Assembly: GCA_006226265.1 (NCBI GenBank)
Contig: SBHH01000146.1
Location: 1-6,177, forward strand
Reading direction: 5' to 3'
Source of the DNA: Alphaproteobacteria bacterium
GTDB lineage: Bacteria; Pseudomonadota; Alphaproteobacteria; Sneathiellales; Sneathiellaceae
DNA length: 6,177 bases
Shown in pieces: positions 1-5,502 of the stretch. Under the pieces are notes generated by a model, which ran no database searches, was not told the DNA's origin, and saw only the letters and a list, made by a program, of their open reading frames with translations. Made by a program: the position numbers and the translations under genes. Position 1 is the first letter of the stretch. Every line of letters starts with the position of its first letter.

Positions 1-170
1 TTTGGTCTCCGTGGGAGAGGATTTCAAGGAGCGGAAAATTCTTTTTGAAAAGGAGATAAAGGCTTTTCGTCTCGCCGGTCCGCGGGTTACATTAACCATA
101 CATGTAGAGGGCCGGTTGCCGGTTTACCGGGCGAGCCGGTCGGTCAGACGTAATTTTTTCAAAAGATAAT
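1..170. other. Upstream flank, no recognised gene; weak open frame reaching the left edge
   Basis: I recognise no gene here. One plus-strand frame is open from position 2 to a TAA at 167-169 (about 55 codons, entering from the left edge). It could be the tail of an upstream gene ending just before the reductase promoter. Its residues are charged and basic near the end (…RRNFFKR), it matches no family I know, and its codon use is less GC-biased at third positions than nrdA. A short inverted repeat, ACCGG/CCGGT at 126-140, has no adjoining T tract and is not a convincing terminator. Confidence 0.2.
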
Positions 171-216
171 GCACAATTTGTTGACGCTTCCAGATCGTTC
201 ATACAATATGTAGTGG
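171..216 (+). promoter_or_regulatory. nrdAB promoter overlapped by two NrdR-like boxes
   Basis: A sigma70-like promoter can be read as TTGACG (181-186), a 15-nt spacer and TACAAT (202-207). Two 16-bp sites resembling the NrdR consensus (acaCwAtATwTwGtgt) sit on it. The downstream site at 201-216 (ATACAATATGTAGTGG) matches about 13 of 16 positions; the upstream site at 171-186 (GCACAATTTGTTGACG) matches about 10. Their starts are 30 bp apart, close to the three-helical-turn spacing usual for tandem NrdR boxes. The boxes cover both -35 and -10, as expected for repression. NrdR is known as a zinc-finger/ATP-cone repressor of reductase operons. The gene downstream is nrdA, which supports the call. 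The nrdR gene is not in the window. Confidence 0.68.
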
Positions 217-383
217 TTGTCCGCGCTTCCCAACAAGCGGGACGTTCAATGAACGATAAAAACAGGCGGTGGCCTTCCTTGTCCCGTTTTCCCGGTAAGG
301 ATAGGGCCCCGACATGACAGAAAAATGGCACGTTGAACACCTGTTTTTGGCTGGCCGGGCACAACAGTAGACGCGAAGTACAG
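217..383 (+). other. Long nrdA leader with two tiny overlapping upstream ORFs
   Basis: The predicted transcript has about 180 nt before the nrdA start. It holds two short reading frames: 249-317 (22 codons, starting MNDKNRRW) and 314-370 (18 codons, starting MTEKWHVEH). They overlap by ATGA at 314-317. Neither has a strong Shine-Dalgarno sequence, so translation is uncertain. I see no riboswitch fold or terminator here. Confidence 0.25.
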
Positions 384-389
384 AAGGGG
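384..389 (+). promoter_or_regulatory. Ribosome binding site that sets the nrdA start
   Basis: AAGGGG lies 6 nt before ATG 396. It supports that start over the in-frame TTG at 333, which lacks a comparable site and would add 21 residues with no family resemblance. Confidence 0.75.
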
Positions 390-395
390 AAAAAG

Positions 396-2273
396 ATGCT
401 GGATACGGTCGATATGCTGACGGACATCGTTCAGGTTAAGGGCGGTGCCAAGGTTCACATAGATCACAGCCGTGACAAGTTCCTGACGGAATTTGGCATG
501 GCGGTGCTGAAAGACCGCTATCTGCTGCCTGGCGAAAGTTTTCAGGACCTGTTTGGCCGGGTCGCCAGCGCCTATGGAGAGGGGGACGCCCATGCCCAGC
601 GGATATATGAATATATCAGCAAGCTGTGGTTCATGCCCTCGACCCCCGTTCTGTCGAACGGCGGGTCGAGCCGGGGCCTGCCGATTTCCTGCTTCCTCAA
701 CGAATCAAATGACAGCCTGAAAGGCATCGTTGATCTCTGGACGGAGAATGTCTGGCTCGCCTCCAAGGGTGGCGGGATCGGCAGCTACTGGGGCAATCTC
801 CGCTCCATCGGGGAGGGCGTCGGCGCGGTCGGCAAGACCTCCGGCGTCGTGCCTTTCATCCGTGTGATGGACAGTCTGACCCTTGCCATCAGCCAGGGCT
901 CCCTCCGGCGCGGATCGGCGGCCGTCTATCTGCCCATTTCCCATCCGGAAGTGGAGGAGTTTATTGAAATTCGCCGTCCGACCGGCGGCGATCCGAACCG
1001 CAAGACGCCGAACCTGCATCACGGTATTCTCGTCTCCGACGCCTTCATGCGCGCGGTCGAGGAGGATGCGGAATGGGCGCTTACGAGCCCGCATGACAAT
1101 ACGGTTGTCCGCACGGTAAGCGCGCGCAGCCTGTGGATTCGCATCCTGACGGCGCGGGTCGAGACGGGCGAGCCCTATATCATCTTCAATGACCGCGTGA
1201 ATTCCCAGATGCCGGAGCATCACAAGCTGGCGGGGCTTGAGGTCAAAACCTCCAACCTCTGTGCGGAGATCACGCTGCCGACCGGTATCGATCATCTGGG
1301 TAAGGAACGGACGGCCGTCTGCTGCCTCTCGTCCCTCAACCTCGAAAAATTCGACGACTGGCAGGGGCAGGAGGGCTTCATCGAAGACGTGATGCTGTTC
1401 CTCGACAATGTGCTGCAGGACTTCATCGACCGCGCGCCGGACGAGATGGAGCGCGCCAAATATGCCGCGATGCGCGAACGGAGCGTCGGCCTCGGCGTCA
1501 TGGGCTTTCATTCCTATTTGCAGGCGAAGCGCGTGCCGCTGGAATCGGTCATGGCCAAGGTCTGGAACAAGCGGATTTTCACCCATATCCAGGACGGCGT
1601 GAACGCGGCTTCCAAATCCCTCGCGAAGCTTCGGGGCGCCTGCCCGGATGCAGCGGATTACGGGTTCGAGGAACGCTTCTCCAACAAGACGGCGATTGCG
1701 CCGACGGCCTCCATCTCCATCATCTGCGGCGGTGCAAGCCCGGGGATCGAGCCTGCCGCCGCCAACAGCTATACCCACAAGACGCTGTCGGGCTCCTTCA
1801 ACGTGCGGAACCCGCATCTGAAGCGGCTTCTGGCCGAAAAGGGTCAGGATACCGAGGAAATCTGGAGCTCCATCACCGTGCGCGAAGGCTCGGTCCAGCA
1901 TCTCGACTTCCTCGACGATCACGAGAAGGACGTGTTCAAGACGGCGTTCGAGCTGGATCAGCGCTGGATCGTCGAGCTTGCCGCCGACCGCACGCCGATG
2001 ATCGACCAGTCGCAGTCCGTCAATATCTTCCTGCCCGCCGACGTGCATAAGCGCGACCTGCATCAGATCCATATGATGGCCTGGAAACAGGGCGTGAAAA
2101 GCCTCTATTACTGCCGCTCCAAATCCATGCAGCGCGCGGAAGTGGTGGCGACAAAGGAAGACTTGCCGAAGGAACTCCGCGAGCTTGCCGCCGGTCTTTC
2201 CGCCGGTCAAAAGGCCGCCATCGCCGCCGCCGGCGAGAGCACCGACTACGAAGAATGCCTGGCCTGCCAGTAA
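396..2273 (+). CDS. nrdA: Ribonucleoside-diphosphate reductase, class I alpha (catalytic) subunit
   Basis: This cytosolic enzyme reduces ribonucleoside diphosphates to deoxyribonucleotides, using a radical delivered by NrdB. The 625-residue product contains the full active site: Cys99 (in ISCFLNES, E. coli C225), the NLCAEI motif with Asn287, Cys289 (thiyl radical) and Glu291, and Cys309 (partner of Cys99). The radical-transfer tyrosines are Tyr571-Tyr572 in LYYCRS. The C-terminal tail ends ECLACQ, giving redox cysteines 621 and 624 for reactivation by thioredoxin or glutaredoxin. The effector-binding region includes RRPTGGDPNRKTPN (about 194-207). Compared with the 761-residue E. coli protein, about 125 residues are missing at the N-terminus, which removes the ATP-cone. 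The protein should therefore lack the classical overall-activity dATP site while keeping substrate-specificity control. It is followed 46 bp later by nrdB and is very probably co-transcribed with it. Confidence 0.96.
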   Translation: MLDTVDMLTDIVQVKGGAKVHIDHSRDKFLTEFGMAVLKDRYLLPGESFQDLFGRVASAYGEGDAHAQRIYEYISKLWFMPSTPVLSNGGSSRGLPISCFLNESNDSLKGIVDLWTENVWLASKGGGIGSYWGNLRSIGEGVGAVGKTSGVVPFIRVMDSLTLAISQGSLRRGSAAVYLPISHPEVEEFIEIRRPTGGDPNRKTPNLHHGILVSDAFMRAVEEDAEWALTSPHDNTVVRTVSARSLWIRILTARVETGEPYIIFNDRVNSQMPEHHKLAGLEVKTSNLCAEITLPTGIDHLGKERTAVCCLSSLNLEKFDDWQGQEGFIEDVMLFLDNVLQDFIDRAPDEMERAKYAAMRERSVGLGVMGFHSYLQAKRVPLESVMAKVWNKRIFTHIQDGVNAASKSLAKLRGACPDAADYGFEERFSNKTAIAPTASISIICGGASPGIEPAAANSYTHKTLSGSFNVRNPHLKRLLAEKGQDTEEIWSSITVREGSVQHLDFLDDHEKDVFKTAFELDQRWIVELAADRTPMIDQSQSVNIFLPADVHKRDLHQIHMMAWKQGVKSLYYCRSKSMQRAEVVATKEDLPKELRELAAGLSAGQKAAIAAAGESTDYEECLACQ

Positions 2274-2319
2274 GGCCGGGCCCCCCTCCAACCGATTACG
2301 TCCGAAACGAATTCCCGCC

Positions 2320-3279
2320 ATGTCCCTGCTCGATGCCAAGCCGGTTTACAAACCCTTCTCCTACCCCTGGTGTTACGATGCCTGGCTGATGCAGCAGCAG
2401 ATCCACTGGCTGCCCGAGGAAGTGCCGCTCGCCGATGATGTGAAGGACTGGCACAATACTCTCTCGGAATCGGAGCGGCATTTGCTCACGCAGATTTTCC
2501 GTTTCTTCACCCAGTCGGATATCGAGGTCAACAACTGCTATATGCGCCACTACACCCGCGTCTTCAAACCGACCGAGGTGCAGATGATGCTCGCCGCCTT
2601 CTCGAATATGGAGACGGTGCATATCGCGGCCTATTCGCATTTGCTCGACACCATCGGCATGCCCGAAACGGAATATTCCGCCTTCCTCCATTACAAGGAG
2701 ATGAAGGACAAATACGACTATATGCAGAAGTTCAATGTCGACAACAAGTCGGAGGTCGCGAAGACCCTCGCGGTGTTCGGCGGCTTTACCGAGGGGCTGC
2801 AACTCTTCGCGAGCTTCGCCATCCTCCTCAACTTCCCGCGGACGGGCAAGATGAAAGGGATGGGGCAGATCGTCACCTGGTCCGTCCGGGACGAGAGCCT
2901 GCATTGCAACTCGATCATCAAGCTTTTCAAAACCTTCATTTCGGAGAACCCGGAAGTCTGGACCGAGGATTTCTGCGAGGAGCTTTATACGGCCTGTCGC
3001 GAGATCGTCACCCATGAGGACGCCTTCATCGACCTCGCCTTCGGCACCGGCGATATCGAGGGACTGACGGCGGAGGAAATCAAGGCCTATATCCGCTACA
3101 TCGCCGACCGCCGCCTGAAACAGCTCGGCCTCGATGAAATCTACCAGATCGAGAAAAACCCGCTCCCCTGGCTTGATTCCATCCTCAACGCCGTCGAACA
3201 TACCAACTTCTTCGAGAACCGCGCGACGGAATATTCCAAAGCCGCCACAAAAGGGACCTGGGACGAGGCGTTTGCCTGA
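2320..3279 (+). CDS. nrdB: Ribonucleoside-diphosphate reductase, class I beta (radical-generating) subunit
   Basis: This ferritin-like di-metal protein generates the stable radical and passes it to NrdA. The 319-residue product carries every ligand at the expected spacing: Asp67, Glu98, His101 (ETVH), Glu158 (TEGLQLFASF), Glu192 and His195 (RDESLH). The radical-bearing tyrosine is Tyr105, equivalent to E. coli Tyr122, which indicates a tyrosyl-radical (Ia-like) enzyme rather than the Phe-type class Ic. Trp30 in HWLPEEV matches E. coli Trp48 of the radical path, and Tyr305 near the C-terminus is a candidate for the Tyr356 role. No ATP-cone precedes the domain. ATG 2320 starts directly with the family N-terminus (MSLLDAKPVYKPF); the open frame upstream to 2185 is overlap with nrdA. 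The region before this ATG has no clear Shine-Dalgarno sequence, so translation may depend on coupling or an unstructured leader. nrdA lies 46 bp upstream. Confidence 0.96.
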   Translation: MSLLDAKPVYKPFSYPWCYDAWLMQQQIHWLPEEVPLADDVKDWHNTLSESERHLLTQIFRFFTQSDIEVNNCYMRHYTRVFKPTEVQMMLAAFSNMETVHIAAYSHLLDTIGMPETEYSAFLHYKEMKDKYDYMQKFNVDNKSEVAKTLAVFGGFTEGLQLFASFAILLNFPRTGKMKGMGQIVTWSVRDESLHCNSIIKLFKTFISENPEVWTEDFCEELYTACREIVTHEDAFIDLAFGTGDIEGLTAEEIKAYIRYIADRRLKQLGLDEIYQIEKNPLPWLDSILNAVEHTNFFENRATEYSKAATKGTWDEAFA

Positions 3280-3381
3280 ATAATGTTGTAATGATGAAGG
3301 CCTGGAAATATTCCGTCTCAAAAGGGTGCAGTGCCGGAAACATGCATGTATCGGCTGTTTAAGGACAGCTGGTGGACTTTT

Positions 3382-3395
3382 CCCTGAAACCAGGG
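3382..3395 (+). terminator. Weak hairpin, possible end of the nrdAB transcript
   Basis: A 5-bp stem CCCTG/CAGGG with an AAAC loop lies about 100 bp after nrdB and is followed by TTCCTTCGCTC, a poor U tract. Another imperfect hairpin (GCTGT/ACAGC) lies just upstream at about 3354-3369. Neither is a strong intrinsic terminator. The rest of 3280-3460 contains no gene I can support. Confidence 0.2.
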
Positions 3396-3460
3396 TTCCT
3401 TCGCTCTATATCAAATCCCATGTGTGAATTGTGGCAGGATATCTGATGCTTGAGGGGGCG

Positions 3461-3944
3461 ATGGCTGTCTGGTTTTTGTTGACCGCTCTCAGTGTGATTT
3501 TCGTTGTCTGGGATTCCCTCTTCAACGGGGTGACAGGCTGGGTACAGCGATGGGCCTGGATCCTGGTTACTTTCTATGGCGGTCCGGAAAACCTTTTTCG
3601 CCGAGACAGTCTCGATGAATTTCGTGATGGCGGGCACGATTGCCTTTCCCATCAACTACTGGATGGTTGCGAAGCATCTGAAGCATGGCTGCATGACGCT
3701 GCCCGGGGCGGATAAGCCGGAGGAGGGGAGCATGGACGATGTACCCGACACGGGTGCGGGCGGCGACGATGCCATGGATATGGAAATGAAAACGCTTCCC
3801 CTTGGACAGCAGCTTTTCTGGATCGGTTTTTCTTTCGTGGTTTTCTTCGCCTGCTGTTTGCTTGCCTCGCTCTGGGTGCCGATCAAATTCCAGGGCCGCT
3901 CCGGTCTGTCCGCCAGACGATCAGGCTGCCGCCAAGTGAAATGA
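3461..3944 (+). pseudogene. Degenerate DUF4396-like membrane protein gene (frame change, missing middle)
   Basis: The first part, from ATG 3461 (GAGGGGG just upstream), reads AVWFLLTALSVIFVVWDSLF and then GWVQRWAWILVTFYGGP. This resembles the N-terminus of DUF4396 membrane proteins. After about 3585 that frame turns into charged, non-membrane sequence. The next frame (open from 3576) instead reads VRKTFFAETVSMNFVMAG, then AFPINYWMVAKHLKHGCMTL, which resembles the C-terminal part of the same family. An acidic linker and one more membrane segment (LFWIGFSFVVFFACCLLASL) follow before the TGA at 3942. Full-length members, as I recall them, have well over 100 residues between the two parts, including an H-C-x-x-G-D region that is absent here. 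I infer at least one deletion that shifted frame at about 3578-3600, and possibly a second in-frame loss after VMAG. The last 62 bp overlap the convergent transporter gene. A sequencing error could explain the frame change but not the missing middle. The family's function is unknown to me. The family call comes from recalled sequence patterns. Confidence 0.5.
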
Positions 3945-5115
3945 CAGAGGCACCGAGCATCAGCGCGAAAAGGGCAGGAGCGCCCGTCTCCTCCGTCACC
4001 ACGGCGCCGGTGAGGGAGGTGAGCACCGCGCCGCCGCCGACGGTCAGCGCGCCGGCAAGACCGAGGGCGGAGCCGGAAAGTTCCGGATTGACCGAAAGCG
4101 CGCCCGCATTCGCCCCCGGAATGGTAAGGCCGTTGCCCACCCCGACCATTAAGGCCGTTCCGAACAGGATATAGGGATCCAGATATCCGGTGAGGACGGC
4201 GATCAATCCCGCAAGCACGCCCGCGGCCGAGACGATCCGGCCCAGCAATATGAAAACGAAAAGCGGAAAACGCGCATTGAACCGACCCGAAAGAAAACTC
4301 CCCGTGATATAGCCCGCCGTACTGACGCCAAGGCCGACGCCCAGCTCCGCCGGGGTGAGGTCGAGGAAATGCCCGGCGATGAGCGGCGCGCCTGCGATGA
4401 AGATGTAAAAGCCGCCGGTCGAAAAGGCCATGGCAAGCGCATAGCCCCAGTAGGGCAGGGATTTGAGAAGTTCGGGATAGCTTCTGAGCTGAGCGCCGAA
4501 ACCGTCCGCGCGCTGCGTCTTTGTCTCGCCGAGGTCAATCCAGCAAAGAAGAAGCGCAATGGCCCCCAGAAGGGCGTAGAGCCAGAAAACCGCGCGCCAG
4601 CCAAGCAGTGCATCAAGGCCGCCGCCCGCAACCGGCGCCAGCATCGGCGCGATCGCCATCGCCATGGCCATGAAGCCGATGCGGCTTGCCGCCTCGCGGG
4701 ACTCGTGGCGGTCACGCACAATGGCAAGTGACAGGCCCCATCCGCCGATGATGATCCCCTGGCCGATCCGGGCCGTGAGGAAAAGGCCAAAATTTCCGGC
4801 AAGCGCGCAAGTTATCGAGGCCAGAGTAAAAAGGCAGAGAGTGACTAGCATCACCGGTCGCCGTCCAAAGAAATCGGACAAGGGGCCCAGAACGAGCATC
4901 AGGATGGCCGTTGCCGCAAGATAACCTGCGATGGCGAGGGTCATCAGGCTGTATTCCACACCGAAATTCTCTGCCATATGGGGGAGCGAGGGAAGGAACA
5001 TATTGAGCGTCAGGGTCGTGAGCGCCGTAAAGAAGACGAGGGTGGCCAGATGCGGCGGCGTCTTTGCGGCGAAGGGCAGGGCGGGTTTCGGTTCATCGGG
5101 GCGGGATATTGTCAT
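3883..5115 (-). CDS. Bcr/CflA-type MFS drug/H+ antiporter
   Basis: This 410-residue inner-membrane protein fits a 12-helix major facilitator exporter. After a short cytoplasmic N-terminus (to about residue 22), helix 1 ends in the NMFLPSLPHM stretch typical of the Bcr/CflA group. The loop 2-3 motif A is GPLSDFFGRR (77-86). Arg116 in TARIGQG and the VRDR turn (133-136) follow, and the antiporter motif C region is AIAPMLAPVAGGGL with GWRAVFWL after it (about 154-179). A hydrophilic stretch near 195-215 is the central loop. The family exports drugs such as chloramphenicol-type compounds, bicyclomycin or sulfonamides in exchange for protons; the substrate here cannot be told from sequence. Start ATG 5115 has GAGAAG 8 nt upstream. 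Expression probably depends on passing a terminator in the leader (5145-5176). The 3' end overlaps the convergent DUF4396 remnant. Confidence 0.88.
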   Translation of the reverse strand: MTISRPDEPKPALPFAAKTPPHLATLVFFTALTTLTLNMFLPSLPHMAENFGVEYSLMTLAIAGYLAATAILMLVLGPLSDFFGRRPVMLVTLCLFTLASITCALAGNFGLFLTARIGQGIIIGGWGLSLAIVRDRHESREAASRIGFMAMAMAIAPMLAPVAGGGLDALLGWRAVFWLYALLGAIALLLCWIDLGETKTQRADGFGAQLRSYPELLKSLPYWGYALAMAFSTGGFYIFIAGAPLIAGHFLDLTPAELGVGLGVSTAGYITGSFLSGRFNARFPLFVFILLGRIVSAAGVLAGLIAVLTGYLDPYILFGTALMVGVGNGLTIPGANAGALSVNPELSGSALGLAGALTVGGGAVLTSLTGAVVTEETGAPALFALMLGASVISLGGSLIVWRTDRSGPGI

Positions 5116-5144
5116 CGGGTTGTCTTCTCGCTGCTTTCAGGCAC

Positions 5145-5176
5145 AAAAAAGCCCCCGGATTGATTAATCGGGGGGC
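5145..5176 (-). terminator. Intrinsic terminator inside the transporter leader (attenuator)
   Basis: On the minus strand, a hairpin of 6 bp (GCCCCC/GGGGGC), one C-C mismatch and 4 more bp (GATT/AATC) with a 4-nt loop is followed directly by six U residues. This is a strong rho-independent terminator. It ends only 29 nt before the exporter start codon. No minus-strand gene to the right could be using it as its own end. It therefore belongs to the leader of the transporter gene and should stop most transcripts before it. Confidence 0.85.
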
Positions 5177-5218
5177 GCATGGGCGTTTGTTCGCGGATTG
5201 CCTTACGGCACCATGCGC
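5175..5218 (-). promoter_or_regulatory. Candidate antiterminator pairing between leader ORF and terminator base
   Basis: GCGCATGG inside the last codons of the leader ORF (plus-strand 5211-5218) is perfectly complementary to CCATGCGC (5175-5182) next to the terminator. Two further pairs (5208-5209 with 5183-5184) form across a one-base bulge, giving about 10 bp. The downstream strand takes up the first two bases of the terminator stem directly, so the two structures compete, but the direct overlap is small. A GGG at 5225-5227 could extend into the C run. A ribosome finishing the leader ORF would cover the upstream strand and favour the terminator; one held further upstream would free it. Confidence 0.5.
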
Positions 5219-5268
5219 ATCGAACCCATCACGATGACCAGCGGTCTTATGTCGAAATCCCGGCTCAT
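5203..5268 (-). CDS. Leader peptide of the exporter gene (21 residues)
   Basis: The ORF encodes a 21-residue peptide: MSRDFDIRP, a hydrophobic run LVIVM, then GSMRMVP and a TAA stop. It lies between a good promoter and the attenuator terminator, upstream of the drug exporter on the same strand. There is no Shine-Dalgarno sequence, but the predicted transcription start falls on or next to its ATG, so it would be translated as a leaderless message. The last codons contain the upstream strand of the candidate antiterminator. Features that may slow ribosomes are the hydrophobic run, the SMRM segment (similar to the SMRL of macrolide-sensing leaders such as ErmDL) and a proline just before the stop. 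Its job is probably regulatory in cis. Translation is inferred, not shown. Confidence 0.6.
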   Translation of the reverse strand: MSRDFDIRPLVIVMGSMRMVP

Positions 5269-5274
5269 GAGACA

Positions 5275-5303
5275 AGGCTAGGCGCGTCGGCACGGCCTGT
5301 CAA
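5275..5303 (-). promoter_or_regulatory. Promoter of the leader peptide-exporter transcript
   Basis: On the minus strand, TTGACA (5303 to 5298) is a perfect -35 box, followed by exactly 17 nt and TAGCCT (5280 to 5275) as the -10. The start point expected 7 nt later is the A of the leader ATG at 5268. TTGAC with a loosely conserved -10 is usual for housekeeping promoters in alphaproteobacteria. Confidence 0.7.
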
Positions 5304-5490
5304 GGATTTGCCCTGGCGTTCACGCAGGCCTTCCCGATCCCGGCATCGTCTTTCAATTTGGTGAGAAGTATCTGACAGACGGAGCGGCCGCAAAATAAAT
5401 GCAACGGCCGTCACAGTGCCGGAGTTTTCATATTGTTTTCGCTAGCGACCCTCTGTAGTAGGCGCTATGCTTTCAAATAACGGAATATAC
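5304..5490. other. Divergent intergenic region before the cyclase gene
   Basis: No gene is supported here. The plus-strand promoter of the cyclase gene should lie in this stretch. A weak candidate is CTGACA (5372-5377) with the A/T-rich ATAAAT (5395-5400) 17 nt later. Two palindromes with the same CGGCCG core, GCGGCCGC (5384-5391) and ACGGCCGT (5404-5411), are spaced 20 bp apart around that -10 and could form an operator. CGCTAGCG at 5440-5447 is another small palindrome. Confidence 0.25.
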
Positions 5491-5496
5491 AAGGGT
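5491..5496 (+). promoter_or_regulatory. Ribosome binding site that sets the cyclase GTG start
   Basis: AAGGGT lies 6 nt before GTG 5503. The alternative in-frame ATG at 5467 has only a weak upstream purine stretch and would add 12 unconserved residues, so GTG is preferred. Confidence 0.6.
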
Positions 5497-5502
5497 GTAG
5501 CG

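Noticed and set aside
95..110. Third NrdR-like site (ACCATACATGTAGAGG)
   Set aside because: It matches only about 10 of 16 consensus positions, breaks the conserved core and is far from the tandem pair and promoter.
333..395. Extended nrdA start at TTG 333
   Set aside because: The added 21 residues do not look like a reductase N-terminus, and ATG 396 has a clear AAGGGG site.
2185..2319. N-terminal extension of nrdB overlapping nrdA
   Set aside because: The extra residues are proline-rich out-of-frame nrdA sequence; the family N-terminus begins at ATG 2320.
705..2339. Long minus-strand open frame opposite nrdA, and a similar one opposite nrdB (2296-3321)
   Set aside because: They are antisense shadows of GC-rich coding genes whose plus-strand products have all catalytic motifs.
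3578..3600. Programmed frameshift in the DUF4396-like gene
   Set aside because: AAAACCTTTTT is a possible slippery run, but the expected middle of the protein is missing as well, so deletion is the simpler explanation.
5093..5293. 66-residue minus-strand ORF across the exporter leader
   Set aside because: It runs through the terminator and into the exporter gene in another frame, and its composition is not protein-like. The 21-codon ORF fits the promoter and hairpins better.
5399..5458. 19-codon plus-strand ORF before the cyclase gene
   Set aside because: There is no ribosome binding site, hairpin or other feature to suggest a leader peptide.
5467..5502. ATG 5467 as the cyclase start
   Set aside because: It has no good ribosome binding site, and the added residues are not typical of the family. 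GTG 5503 has AAGGGT at the right distance.
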